Assembly: GCA_947034895.1 (NCBI GenBank)
Contig: OX344764.1
Span: 66,073,348 to 66,137,347 of the forward strand
Direction of reading: 5' to 3'
Length of the DNA: 64,000 nucleotides
From: Rhytidiadelphus loreus
Lineage: Eukaryota; Streptophyta; Bryopsida; Hypnales; Hylocomiaceae
Shown: piece by piece, positions 37,554-49,581 of the stretch
Layout of the letters: every line of letters begins with the position of its first letter
Position numbering within the stretch: the first letter of the stretch is position 1
Translations under genes and position numbers: made by a program
The notes under the pieces: generated by a model
The model's database searches: none
What the model was told of the DNA's origin: nothing
Seen by the model: only the letters and a program-made list of their open reading frames with translations

Positions 37554-38821
37554 GTAAGACAAGATTGCGACTCTCCATGAAGCAATTGAAGGAATTCCAA
37601 GGAAAAAATGAAGTCCAAAACACTTCAAGAATTGGAAACAGAATGCGAAGGGCATTCAAAAGGTCAAAAATTCCAATGGTGCCAAAAGAAGACATGTTCC
37701 TTGAGCGTACACGAGGCATTGATGTTGACAATGTGCTTTGCGATGACATTGGCATTTCTATTTGGGACATGGCTGGTCAAACCGATTATCACTCTTTTCA
37801 CGAGCTTGTGATGCCAAATTTCTCTGCTAATGGAAGTTGTTCAATGTTTTTGTTGATGTGCAATCCAGTGGAGCAATTGGATCCCTTAAAAAGACGAAGC
37901 TTAACCAGTGTAAAAGTGGAACTTGAATTTTGGTTGCGATTTATTGCTTCCAATACAAGGTGATCAGAGTCATATCGCCCACATGTGTCGATAGTAATGA
38001 CACACTTTGACTATTGGAAGAATGATCATCCATTTGTAGCACGCATCGAAGATGAGGTTATAAAATTGAAAGTTCAATTTCAAGAGGTACTTGAGTTTGA
38101 TGATGACAAGATCGTATTCAAAGTGGATGGTACAAATGTCTTTGATGTACGCAATGTCTTTGATTATATCAAATCTTACTTGAAGCAATTGTTGGAGAGA
38201 CTACCCAAAACCATAAGTGCATGCGAAGAAGTGCAACATCTTGTAGCACAATGGAATGCAGACAAATCAAAACTACCATTGTTGAAGTGGGATAAATTTT
38301 GTGAAAGCATGTGCAAAGATGTAGATGACTTCAATGTTGCAAACCGTGAGCTTGCTAAAAGAAGGAAGGAGTTTGTAGCTATATCATTAAGTGATGGGGG
38401 CCACATCATCTACAATGAAAAAGAAGGGGTTGTCATTACGAATCCCCATTGGTTTTGTCACCTTCTCATGGGACAATTCCTACACCAATGTACAAACGAT
38501 GGTTGTCAATTAGACATCATATCATCCAATGGGATCATATCTGTTGACTATGTGAAGCGTTTCATGTTGGATCTTATTCCAAGGGATGGTGATATTGAGA
38601 AGAACTTTGATGACATCTTAGGCATGATGAAAAAGCTACATATATGTTATGAGCAAGATGTGAATCACATCTTGATACCGTCAACTTTAAGAGAGACCAA
38701 TGAAACATTGAGTTGGTTTGAAATTGATGAATCAACAAGCTTCAAGTATGTTGGGAGAAGGTTAGCTTGCCAAGATGGACTAAAGACAATGTTGACTGTT
38801 GGATTTTTCACACGGCTTCAG

Positions 38822-39154
38822 GTAATAATTTGAATTCTCACTATGAGATAATATGTCTCCAATGTTTCATGGTTGTACAAATTGATGTTGTTGGCATTTT
38901 CCATCTTGTAATAATCTATGGCACCCCATATTATTGAAGTTGCAATCCATTTGACCTTAATGATAATTGTTGATGCTTTCAAAAATGATTTATTTTTTAC
39001 ATGCTCATTGTCAATACAATATACTATATTTCATTTTTATATGTTTTATTTATCTAAATGTGAGCCTCTAAATGTGCAAATTAGATGAAATAGGATTCTA
39101 CAATGCCTCTAGTCTTTATTAAATGTAATTCATTTGTTGATGTGTGGTCTATAG
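38822..39154 (+). other. intron 2 of the Roco gene
   Basis: 333 bp, phase 0, GT...AG (gtaata...tatag). Joins FFTRLQ to VSFFKTLPSNN in the COR region. Confidence 0.8.
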
Positions 39155-40646
39155 GTTTCTTTCTTTAAAACTCTCCCAAGCAACAATGACCAACATACTT
39201 ACAAGGTATTTCGAGATGTTATCAAGTTCATCACTGTTGGCATTGAAGTGATTCTTCAATTCAACCATGGCGATATTGACATCCTTTTACGCTCTGATCA
39301 ATCTCGAGATAAAATGTTGGCATTTCTTGAAATCAACATTATGGACCACATCAAACATCTTCAAGAAGATCTTACATTGGGTTGTCCCGGAGTTCGCCTT
39401 ACAGAGTACATTTTACGACCTGAGTGTGTTGAAAAGCTGCTTAGTCCAATGGACCGCAGAAACCAAGTTGTTCATATGAAAGACCTAGAAGTGGAAGTTA
39501 TGAATCATGGTGTAGAAGCTAAACATTATTGGGGGTCATGTGAAGGCTTGGATGTTGGATACCATACGGTAAAAACTTTATTGGGAGACTTAGCATACCG
39601 CAATCTCTTGGTAAGAAGGACACGAGATCTACAAGAATATCACAAGAAAATCCAATCTTTGGATTCTTCAACTCAAAATGATCCTTCCTTTAATAACGAC
39701 AAGAATAGTAATGTATCAACTACTATATGTTGGCAAATGCCTTGGAATCGTCTATATGGAGCTTTGGATGTCAAGTTGGACAACATCCAAGAGAACATCA
39801 TTAGGATGCAAAAGCAACATCAAGAAGAAATCATGTCCAAATTGGACACTATGGTGGAGATGATAAAAAGTTTGGAACATGGCATCAAGGACATGCAAAA
39901 GGAATTATTGCACAAAGTGTGTTCAAGAATTGATGATTTGATGGCATTTTCAATTGAGTTGAAAAGCTCAAAAATTCCAAAAGTGGCATATCTGAGTGAA
40001 ATTGGAAACCACAAGCTCTTGACACGATTTGTATTTGGTTTGGATAGAATCAAACTTCACCTCATGTGTGAAAATATACATGGATTCCACAAGGTTGCAA
40101 ACCAAGAAGGTTGTGTGGTCAATTTTGGAACGGAGGACACAAAAAGATTTCTTGCAATGATAGCATATGGATTGAAGATAGTCACCATATTGACCAAAAT
40201 TGGTGCACATGTAGCTTGTGGGATGGGTGCGATGGTGCCCGATTTTAGTGATGGTTGTAAGTTTGGAGCCTTCATTTTTGATTCACCCGGTTTCTTAGAC
40301 TATCAAATTCCTGCGGTAACTTTGGAATCACTACCAACAAAATCAAGAAAAGTTTTGAGGCTCTCGATTGATGACACATCAGAAGCACAAAGGTGGTTGA
40401 GAAGCTTTTTGGAGCCAAAATGTCAAAATAAGAAAGAGTTCTATGAGAAATTCAAATTGACAAAGGTTAAATATAGGAGCTCAACAAGAGGATCAATTGC
40501 TTGGATATGTGATAAATGCCTTTCCAAGCAAGATGATCCAAAGGATGTTTTAAATTAAAGTGTTATGTAGGAAAGATTTATAAATAATTTTAGAATATTA
40601 TGAGGTTGATGATGTTGATTTCACCAAAGTTGTTGAATTTGATTCT

Positions 40647-40652
40647 AATAAA
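40647..40652 (+). terminator. candidate polyadenylation signal AATAAA after Roco
   Basis: AATAAA about 90 nt downstream of the TAA at 40556-40558. In AT-rich DNA this motif is common, so the assignment is tentative. Confidence 0.3.
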
Positions 40653-41739
40653 TGACAAAACCTTGTTTTTTCAAATAGCACTTGTCATTACTATCAAATT
40701 TTATAAACAAGCAATTTTAGATTTGATCAAAAAACAAGTGAACTACTATAATGTAAGATGTTTTTTGCATTTTGATTATTGTTTTAGTTTCTTTAGGATC
40801 GTAAGTTTAGCAACCAACTTTTACATTTTATAAAATATTGGCAAATTAATGAACTATTTTGGACGATCTATTTTCTATTAAATAGGTCTCAGTTTTCAGA
40901 TGTACATGGACAATTAAGCAAAATACTTGTCTAGCAAGTTTTTCTTAATAATTTAATTCTAAGGCATTTGTTGGTTTTGTAAACATGGTATGTTGATGGT
41001 TATACAATTTGTATGCCTTGAAAAGTCACACAATATTTATCAAAACATTCTTTATATTTATCTCTCTCTCTATATATATATTATTGTATGTGTGAAATGA
41101 TTGATGCCAATTGTAATTTACAAGCCAAAAAAATTATGTATACTTATATAAACTTTCAACTTCTTTGTGAAACTGTAGGACTATTGAGTTCTAGTATCAC
41201 ACCAAATTTCCATGTTTACATGCTTTTAGTATGGAACTTTGAAGAATATTATAATCTAAGTGAACTAAGAATTCAAATAATATTTTCAATGAGAATCTTA
41301 GACATGGAGTGATGGTTTTTTCCAAATGATTTTATTATCAATATAAATTTGATTTGATTCTAGAAATAAATTATAATTCAAAAACAATACGTGATTGTTG
41401 TCTTTGACTACATTGTATTACATTTCATAAATTGAATAGCATTATTAAGGTTATCTTAACTTCAACATTATACTACTTTAATGCAGTTTTTCATTCTTAT
41501 AAGTAGGCCTATAGGATTTCCAACTTGATGAAATGGCTAAATATGGATAACCATAAGTTATAGATGTGTGTGTATATATATAAATTGCATCAATGATTAT
41601 GACAATATCTCATAGTTGAAGATTCAAAGCCCCATTCAAAGCCTATCTATCTATCTATCTATAGTCTTCTTATTAAAATTTGTGCAATACTTTTAATCTT
41701 TTTATTAAAATTAGTCATTAGATATTCAATATGTGCATT
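40653..41739. other. AT-rich intergenic DNA with microsatellites
   Basis: CT/TA repeats at 41061-41081, a TG/TA tract near 41567-41582 and a (TCTA) repeat at about 41643-41663. No gene. Confidence 0.5.
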
Positions 41740-42797
41740 TTAACCCCATAAACACTAGTACACTTTTAGTCTAGATGTCAAAAATTTTGAAGATGTATTA
41801 TAAAATGCAAATTTGAAGAAGAGCTCAATGATGATTTTTAAACAAAAGTTGTAAAATATAATGCATATCCATATAGTTGGTTCTATTACTACGTGACAAC
41901 ATAGGTAATATAAAAAGTAAAAAAACTTCTAGTAAGGTTTTGACACTCCTAGGCTCACATACTAGCAATTCTACATCACTATGTGTTCCAAAAATCTTTA
42001 TCTCTTATTTTTATCTTTTTTATTATTGTAAACATGAGAGACTTTTTTCACCCTTTTATATTTCATGCATCCAAACTGCATTTCACAGATAAACGTAAAA
42101 TGTAAAATTTTGGATTTTTCTTTCTTCAAGTATAAAGAAATGATACTATGATGAACCATAGGATCATATGGATGTATCTAGAAAAATTTCTACAATGATT
42201 GAAGGTCATTTTTCATATTAATCCTAGAAGGACCTAATGGCTGTTGAACATATGTAGGTGATCTTAGGTAGGTTAGTATGAAGTCATTTTTTTAATAGAT
42301 GATCTTCAAATTTTGTTACAAGCTGTGAGTACGTACCTTCTTAGTGGAAAAATATATTTTTTTCCAATCAAGTGCCTAGATCAAAAGTTATATTGCCCTA
42401 AATTTTTGGGGCCACCTGAATAGTTTTGAGTAGTATGTGCAAAATTCCTCCTATAATTTTGAAATTTGGCAGGTATGTAATTTACATGATACAAGATGCA
42501 AATGTCAAAAAAATAACCATGTATAGTGTAAAAATCTCACTTTAAGAGGAATTTTAGTCTACTGGCTTATTTGGTAAGATTAAAAAATAAACTTTTTATT
42601 CTAACTTCAAACATTACAATCTTTCAATATGTGCAGTTGAGATTTTTTCTACACATTCCCATAGTAGTCTAGTACAAATTTGTATGGTTTAATTTTGAAA
42701 GAATAATTTTTTATTTTCATTTTTTCTCACTACCTTGAAAAGTAGCAATTTTTCACAATTTGTGCCAAAAAATGTGCCTTGGTCCTTAAAAGGTTAA
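41740..42797 (+). mobile_element. probable TTAA-bounded element, diverged
   Basis: Starts TTAACCCCATAAACACTAG and ends TTGGTCCTTAAAAGGTTAA, 1058 bp. Interior has family-like blocks (GAACCATAGGATCATATGG, GAAAAATTTCTACAATG) and GTGCCAAAAAATGTGCCTTG near the end. Divergence makes it less certain than the other copies. Confidence 0.45.
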
Positions 42798-43535
42798 TTC
42801 TAATTTTGTTCAAAAATTACAAAGTTGAAATAAGGTTTTCAACTATTAAGATGAAATTTACATGGTATAGAGAGGGCAATATTGATCTAAAATCATGAAC
42901 CACAAATGTATTGCATTCAAGTCATTATAAGTTTATGACTACATTACAAACCATACATGCAAAAGTATGCAAATAATTGTGAATTGATTTTATTTCAACT
43001 GATTGGCATTGGATGAAAAGTCTTTCCTTTGCCCCAAACACTCAATATTTCAAAATTTGAATAGTATTTCTTTTGGGGTTAACTATTCATTTGTTGTATA
43101 CATTATTTTCAATGAGATGTTGCAATATTATGTGCAATGTCTCCATTGTCACATTGGGCAAGTTGGGGTCACTGAATGAGTCCATTGGATGGATAAGACG
43201 GGGAAATGGTTTGAATAAATATGGAATTTTAGGGATTTTCTTAAGATTTAGGGAACACAAATATATATTAGTAACTTGTTATATATCATTTCTAGTTTCT
43301 ATGAGAAATGTCTTTTTAGATGGTCTACATATCATTGAAAGGGAGAGGCATTTTTAGGCAATCAATTTGTTGTTGACCACAATGTTGTGGTCAGGTTCCA
43401 TTGAAAAGGGCATATTGGACAAATAGACGGGTTGGGGTCGGTTGGAATCTTGCTAGAAAACCCATGTACCTATATGTCCATCCATCCAATATCCCCGTGC
43501 ATCTGCCCATATGTCCATTTGGGTCTTATGAAATA
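42798..43535. other. AT-rich spacer
   Basis: Unassigned 94-codon plus frame at 43073-43357, not recognised. No other structure seen. Confidence 0.35.
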
Positions 43536-44459
43536 TTAACCCCTACAGGCTTTGACTATATGTGTTTTCACCAAAAATGCTCCAAAAATGCCATTTCTAG
43601 TACAAGTACCACATTTCAGAACAAAAAACATTTTGGACACATGGAACTATAAAATCTTGTTGTACGTTGGTTTGAAAAGATGTGGAAAAAAATTCAGAAA
43701 TTTTCACCATGTAGATTGCAAGATATAAGTGATTGAAGTGGCAAAAATCATTTTTTGGGCCCTATGAAAAACTAGGCAGCTGTGCTTCACAAGGTTACAT
43801 TTGTATGAAAAAAATTTCAAGCATGTAGCTTTTTTGGACTCATTCTTCAAGTCAGGTTAGCTACATGCTTGAAAAATTTCAGATCATTTGGAATTGTAGA
43901 ACATATAGGAAAAAAATAATAAGTAGAAAAAAGTAGAGAATGATTCAAAATACTAAATTGTTGAGAATTTAGTTATGGATTTGAAAAATTCCAATCCTAG
44001 TGGTTGTAATGTTATGATAAAAAAATATAGATCCTACAATTTTTTTTTTTTCAAAAAATATTGAAAATTGAGTTAAATATAGGACTTCAAAGTTTCTTTT
44101 ATAGTAAAAAATCCATAACTGCCCGCAAACTAAAACTCCTCATAATTTTTATTTTGTTAATCAAAATGGAATGACTCAAAGCTTTCTACATATATATAAA
44201 TCTAGGAAAACAAGTTCAAATTTTATTCATTAAAAAAGCGATTTTTCTAAGCTACTTGTTGAGCATTAAAAATTATATATTATGCAATAACTTTTTAACC
44301 ATGTAGTCAAAAGTTATGAAAATTGTTGCACCTTAAAGCTACTCCTTGGGCACATGCTATGTGAAAATTTTAAGATAAAACAATAAAAATTCCATTCTTA
44401 GTAAGCTACCCAAAATCGTTGTGTTATCAAAAAACTCAATTTGGTGCTTTAAGGGTTAA
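43536..44459 (+). mobile_element. TTAA-bounded MITE, A-B type, full length
   Basis: Starts TTAACCCCTACAGGCTTTGAC-like and ends TTGGTGCTTTAAGGGTTAA, 924 bp. A-arm: GATTGCAAGATATAAGTG, AGGCAGCTGTGCTTCACAAG, GAACATATAGGAAAAAAATA. B-arm: TAGTAAGCTACCCAAAATCG, TTATCAAAAAACTCAATTTG. Confidence 0.75.
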
Positions 44460-44726
44460 ATGTTTAAAGGTTAAATGTTAAAACAAATATTTAGATTGAT
44501 CATAAACAACTATTTTGATGGAAGCTTTAGTATGTTTTGCTTGATTTTTGACAAATGTAGATATAATGACTATGACTGTGACTCCCCTTCATGGCTCCAT
44601 TTCTCTCCATATTATTAGTGACATCTTAGTAATGGTTTTCTTATTTTAGTGACATTGAAGAACAAAAAAATTGAATTTTCTCATATAGACATCAAATAAA
44701 CTATAATATCGGTAAACAAATATAGT

Positions 44727-45612
44727 TTAACCCCTAAAGTCGCATTATCCCCTCGGGGGACAAATTGAATTTTGGGCAAGTTCCTATGACCTAAATCTTT
44801 GGTGAAACTTTTTAAAATTTTCTCATAAGATAGAAAAACTGATTAGCTTTATAGACATATAAATTTTATTTCTATTGGTGCTTGGGAGCAAAAGTTATAC
44901 CACAAAAAGCCTAGAACTGAACTTGGCGGGCAGCACAAAAGAAATTGCAAAGATTCAAAAGAAAAAAAAAATTTAATTTCCCTCAAAGATTATATTTTTG
45001 TCTACATCTGAAGCTTTGATTCATTTCATTTGGACTAGTTATGAGAAAGCTATGGACAATCTTGCTTTTCGGACAATCTTGCTTTTCGGGCAATCTAAGC
45101 ATGTTCTTAAAAAAACACTTTTTGTCCAACTTTGAATGCTAATATATTCTAATCCATACATTCAAATTTGACAAAAAATTTAGTGCAAGATCTCGAACAA
45201 GTGAAGTACAAGATCCTATGGTTAGATTCTTTAAAAAATGTTTTTTCCAGCTTCCGTAGGTGAATGCAGCAGAAAAGACAATTTTGAGTGGTTTCTGACT
45301 AGAAAAATGGATTAGATGAGATTTGGGGGGTCGGGAGGGCCGTTTCAGGCTTGTTCCCGGCATTGTTCCTCTGACAGTCCAAGAATGGTTGCTACCAAAT
45401 TTATTTTTTTGAATTTTTTTGAATTTAAAAAAAAAATCTAAAATGAAAGATTGAGTTGAATATTTATATTTATATTTTTTGAAAAAATAAAAAATAAAAT
45501 TGACATGGCAGTCGCCTTGCTACATTAGGCAGCACCTGCGAACTGTTGGGGGGGTGTTCCCAGACCAAGGGAACTCACAGCCCTCCAATGGGCTTGGGAC
45601 TTTAGGGGTTAA
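44727..45612 (+). mobile_element. TTAA-bounded MITE, C-D type
   Basis: Starts TTAACCCCTAAAGTCGCATT and ends TGGGACTTTAGGGGTTAA, 886 bp. The C-arm (CCCCTCGGGGGACAAATTG, GGGAGCAAAAGTTATACCAC) is followed by the D-module (CGGGAGGGCCGTTTCAGGCT, TTGACATGGCAGTCGCC). Ends 8 bp before the target duplication of the 45632-48448 transposon. Confidence 0.72.
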
Positions 45613-45620
45613 CCTTGAAA

Positions 45621-45631
45621 GGACAATGCCC
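45621..45631 (+). repeat. left target-site duplication GGACAATGCCC
   Basis: Identical to 48449-48459 and lies directly outside the terminal inverted repeats of the 2.8-kb element. Confidence 0.7.
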
Positions 45632-48448
45632 AGGGATGCTAGTATGTGAGCCTATGAGCCTGTGAGCCTCCAATTTTTTTTCTTCTATTTAGAAATTATA
45701 AATCCATTGGGGACCTATGATCGTAGAATTAGATGAAAGGATCTATAATCCGACTAAACAACAAATGAATATGCTGCTAATGATTTTGTACCAAAACATT
45801 GAACCACGGGCCTTTATATAAATTTAAAGGATGAAAATGGTCCACCTATTTTATTTTATTTTGTTAACTATGCTTTAAATTTTTTAGAAATATCTTGAAT
45901 ATGAAAAATATAAAATGAACATAGTAGATATATATTATACACCAAATAAATGTATTAACCCTTAATATTCTAAATGACCATTTTGCTAATTGATGCCCCC
46001 CCTTTTTTTTTAACTACCTTTATTTAAATTTTACTTATTTATTAAATAAAAAACATTTCTAATAAATAGAAGACATGATTAATTCAATGGTAGTAGTTTA
46101 ATTGAATTCTAAGTTAAATTTCATTTTCTAGAATTTCATAAAGTTCAATGGTGGAGTGTGATTTAAGACTCATGTTTTATTGTTCAATTTGGGCACAGGA
46201 TGAAGTTTTAGGCATTGAATGAAATTGTTGCCACATCATACAGAGGTAAATTCAATTTGAGAAACAAGATAAAGCGATTAATGGCTGTAGGTAGTGAGGT
46301 GAAAAATTTCAACATGCAATATATGGATTCTACTATAGGTGAAAGATAAGATTAGTGAAAAATAATTATTTTGAAGTATGCGAAAAAATAAATAAAATGA
46401 AGAGAAGAAATTGTCAAATTCAGCAAGAATTAATTGAGCAAATTGTTGTAAAAAAAAAAAAAATTTAATACAAGTCGAAATGTTCAAAGACCATGTTCAA
46501 TCAAATAAATTCTCGATGGAAATGTAAAGGAAATTTTACAATGATACTTTGTGAGGATGGAGGGTAAAGAAGTGGTTTTATAATGAAATCCATTGTTCCT
46601 TATGAACCTTCAAAGGATATGGGATAATTTGAAGATTGAACTCCTACTAATCTTAAAGATTAATATATCCCACATGCGTTGCTTCACCTCCTACCATCCA
46701 ATTTGTATAAAGATCTTATCTTCCTCAATTTTACAAACATCCAAATAAGTGACTCTTGAGGTTTTGTGCTGAACTTTTTGGATTTTATTCAATATAATGT
46801 TGAATTTCCAGAATATTCAACATGAAAGTGCCAACCTTGTCCTTCACTTATAGTAGTATATAGAAAAAAAAAATTGGTTTTTAAAACCCCAGCCGTTAAC
46901 GGTGGGGGTAACAATGTCCATAGAAGAAGCGAAGTTGGATCCTCTGAAAGCGTAGCCGTTAACGGCGGGGGGTAGTAAGGTCCATAAAAAAAACAAAGTT
47001 GCATCTCCAACCCCCCCGCCATTAACGGCGGGGGGTAGAAAGGTCCATAAAAAAAACAAAGTTGGATCCTCTAAAAGCACAGCCGTTAACAGTAGGGGGT
47101 AGCAAGGTCCATCGAAGAAACGAAGTTGGATCCTCTAAAAGCGCAGCCATTAACAGTGGGGGTAGCAAGGTCCATCAAAGAAGCAAAGTTGGATCCTCTA
47201 AAAGCGCAGCTGTTAACGGCGGGGGGTAGCAAAGTCTATCGAAGAAGCGAAGTTGGATCCTCTAAAAGTGCAGCCGTTAACGGCGGGGGGTAGCAAAGAA
47301 TACATAAACTACAATATTTGACTAAATCCTAACATTTGTTGCCCTAAATTGCAACCCTAAAAATTGCACCCGTCAACGGCTGGGGGTAGCAAGGCACTTT
47401 AAAAATTTTGAAATCTAAACATTTCAAGCTAAATTTCAAGATGCTATTGTAGTTTTGAGGTCATAAATGACTCAATATGCATCTGTTTTTTATATGCTAT
47501 ATACCATTGGAATTGTGCTTCCAAAGTGCACGAAATGATATAAAGTTTCAAAATTTGTCTTTAACAATAAATTACACGTACATTCAAAGTTAATATCAAT
47601 TGGGGTAATTATTTTCTTACTATCTTGTTTGAACTTCTAGCATGTAGGTGCTATTATTATATTTTTGTTTGGTACAAATCCTAACCAGAAGGTTTATAAT
47701 ATTACACTTTGCAATTTTTCATGAACTTGTACTTGTCCTCATTATGGAAATATAAATGAGGCCTCTATTGGAAAACATGACATGTAGATAAACTACAAAC
47801 ACGTTTATTATATCTTTCATTATTTGTGTAAATTTGATTATAAGATAGACACATTCATCTACGCTCCTACCTTCAGCTTCGATGAAGTTAAACAAATAAT
47901 TGTTGCTACCAGAATTATCAAGACGTGCAAGTATTCAAGTTAGTTGGTAGATAATAGCATGATATGAAGTAGATACGTAGTATCAATATATTATCTTCAA
48001 AATCCCTAAATTCGAGTAAGAAAGTATTATTTTCATATTCCAATATGTATTCTTTGTTGCAATGAAAGAATATTTTATTATGTACACAATGCTCTGCATC
48101 CTACGATATTTTCATTGCATTTGTTTTCCTCTTATTTTTTGAATTCACTATAAATTATATGTATTCTCACTTGATCAATCCACCCTCAAACAACCTCTTA
48201 GAATGTAATATAAATTTCAAAACATGCAATAGCACCAACTTCCCAAGCTTTTAGATATAAAATCCATGGTAATAGGTCATTTTTTTTCTAGACATAGCAA
48301 TTTTGGTGAAAAAAAATCAGTCTTTTAACTTTTTAACCAAAAATATTTACAAATTACATCATATTTTACATTTCTAGGCTCTAGGCTCACACAATCCCTA
48401 CTCACCGCTCTTAGGCTCACGCTCACACGCTCACATGCTAGCGTCGTT
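45632..48448. mobile_element. 2.8-kb non-autonomous TIR transposon (MULE-like) with an 11-bp target duplication
   Basis: Left end AGGGATGCTAGTATGTGAGC, right end (reverse complement) AACGACGCTAGCATGTGAGC. The inverted repeat continues for about 35 bp through TGAGC repeats. The flanks carry the identical 11-mer GGACAATGCCC on both sides. Mutator-like elements make target duplications of about 9-11 bp, so a non-autonomous MULE is the best guess; hAT (8 bp) is less likely. Inside are a 63-bp tandem array (46892-47297) and AT-rich DNA, and no transposase frame. Confidence 0.65.
46892..47297. repeat. 63/64-bp tandem array, seven units, each centred on GTTAAC within GCCGTTAACGGC
   Basis: The GTTAAC/ATTAAC cores lie at 46895, 46958, 47021, 47085, 47149, 47212 and 47276, a spacing of 63 or 64 bp. 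The unit contains GGGGGTAGCAAGGTCCAT, GAAGAAGCGAAGTTGGATCC and TCTAAAAGCGCAG. The best units hold the perfect 12-bp palindrome GCCGTTAACGGC followed by a run of G. A diverged eighth core (GTCAACGGCTGGGGGTAGC) is at 47372. On the minus strand the first units read as 21-residue peptide repeats, but the 64-bp spacings break that frame. Confidence 0.9.
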
Positions 48449-48459
48449 GGACAATGCCC

Positions 48460-49171
48460 ATCACTATGCGGTCAAGCCTCGGGTCAAGCTTCAAAATCCT
48501 CCACTTTAAATCCTTCAATTTTCCCAATTTATGAATAAGTAAATGCTTCATTTTAGTTTTTAGAAATAAAACCACATGACTAATATATGTCATCAAAATT
48601 TCAAGTTTTTTTATGAGAATTTTATATTACTATTAATTTTTTACTAAAATAATTTATACCTAATACAAAAGATGATAAAAATAAGAGAAATTCAAATAGG
48701 TGAACAATGTACTCCAAATAGCATGAAACATTATTTTGTCAAGAATATTTCCATGTCACTCTATTTTTGTGATAATCAAGAGATGATGCAAATTCTAAAA
48801 TTATAAGAGTTGGTTCGAAAGAAATTGGCAAATCACCCAAGCCAATTTTCCATTAAAATGGGCTAGTCTATGTTCTTACAATCAATGAAATTTGTGAATT
48901 ATAATAAAAATGATACATAGTTTTTACATGCAATAGATTGATTGAAATGATACAATACTTTCACATTTTTACTTTTTACTTCTAATTAACTTAATTTTTT
49001 TATTTTAATGCAATATCTAATAATTATTTTGATATTTCATTTTTAATTAATATTTAAGTTTACTTAAATGTAAAAAATCTAGATATCACAATGCATATGT
49101 AAAGGGGAGTATCTTCTTCAATCTTTGTATTCATATCATTTTTTTATCTCTTGACAATCTAAAAATATCAA
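48460..49171. other. AT-rich intergenic DNA
   Basis: No genes or termini seen; continuous AT-rich sequence up to the proline-rich gene remnant. Confidence 0.4.
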
Positions 49172-49450
49172 ATGGTGACTTTTAAGTACACTTTTGTTTT
49201 ATTGCTCTTGTCATTTAGCATGCTTTTGCATGTCGGTGATGCATGTCATATATGTAAACATCTTTGATCTAAATGTCCTCCACATCAACCCTTAGATCAT
49301 TTTCCTAAACCAAGGATGATGCCACCTCCAACACCATCTCCTTTACCAATACCAAATGTGGTACCACCTCCCATTCCATTTCTTGCGCCAATAACAATTT
49401 CATCATTGGCCTTTAGAGCATTGCCACTCATTTATAGGGAACAGTCTTAG
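49172..49450 (+). pseudogene. small secreted proline-rich protein, one in-frame TGA
   Basis: ATG at 49172 opens a clear signal peptide (MVTFKYTFVLLLLSFSMLLH, then VGDA). CHICKHL follows, then TGA at 49265-49267. The same frame then continues with SKCPPHQPLDHFPKPRMMPP and PTPSPLPIPNVVPPPIPF to TAG at 49448, 92 codons in all. This is the layout of plant proline-rich cell-wall proteins: secretion signal, short Cys-containing part, Pro-rich part. A further Pro-rich stretch (PQLTPKPQDTIPAKHVD) at about 49531-49581 is in another frame, so the original gene may have been longer. It is judged a decayed gene; a functional peptide ending at 49267 is less likely. Confidence 0.45.
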
Positions 49451-49581
49451 CTTGGGCTCAAGCATGTCCGCCCAATAAATGATCCTCCACTACGTACCTA
49501 GCTAGTGAAAGAAAGAGTTTGGTCACGCCACAATTGACACCAAAACCACAAGACACCATTCCTGCTAAGCATGTTGATTGA

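Larger units (their letters stand above)
35143..40558 (+). pseudogene. TORNADO1-like Roco protein (LRR-ROC-COR), three exons, two in-frame stops
   Basis: Roco-family GTPase scaffold; the plant member TRN1 acts in growth polarity and patterning. Exons 35143-36577, 37554-38821 and 39155-40558 join in phase to 1368 codons, close to TRN1 (about 1380). Residues about 130-460 are leucine-rich repeats with SNRSLQVL-, TTLTRLVL- and NKSLKSI-type units. The ROC domain has G1 GQPFAGKT (474-481, its Gly codon split by intron 1), G3 DMAG (550-553) and G4-like THFD (628-631). COR follows. A coiled coil lies at about 1107-1165 (LDTMVEMIKSLEHGIKDMQK). The C-terminal region carries TRN1-like LHLMCENIHGFHKVANQEGC and IGAHVACGMGAMVPDFS. 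TAG at codon 90 (35410-35412) and TGA at codon 615 (37961-37963, between G3 and G4) interrupt an otherwise clean frame; both are one C-to-T step from CAG and CGA. An internal Met at 35422 bypasses only the first stop. It is either a young pseudogene or an allele with nonsense changes. Confidence 0.85.

Noticed and set aside
37951..37994. Mini-intron removing the TGA in the ROC domain
   Set aside because: The only GT...AG pair here gives about 35 nt, below plant intron size, and joining it shifts the frame into another stop.
46789..47080. Repeat protein on the minus strand (LLPPAVNG-type units)
   Set aside because: The frame exists only because some units are 63 bp; the 64-bp units and stops break it, and there is no sign of a promoter or start context.
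46892..47297. CRISPR-like array of regular 63-bp units
   Set aside because: The whole unit repeats without unique spacers, there are no cas genes, and the window is plant nuclear DNA; it is a plain tandem repeat.
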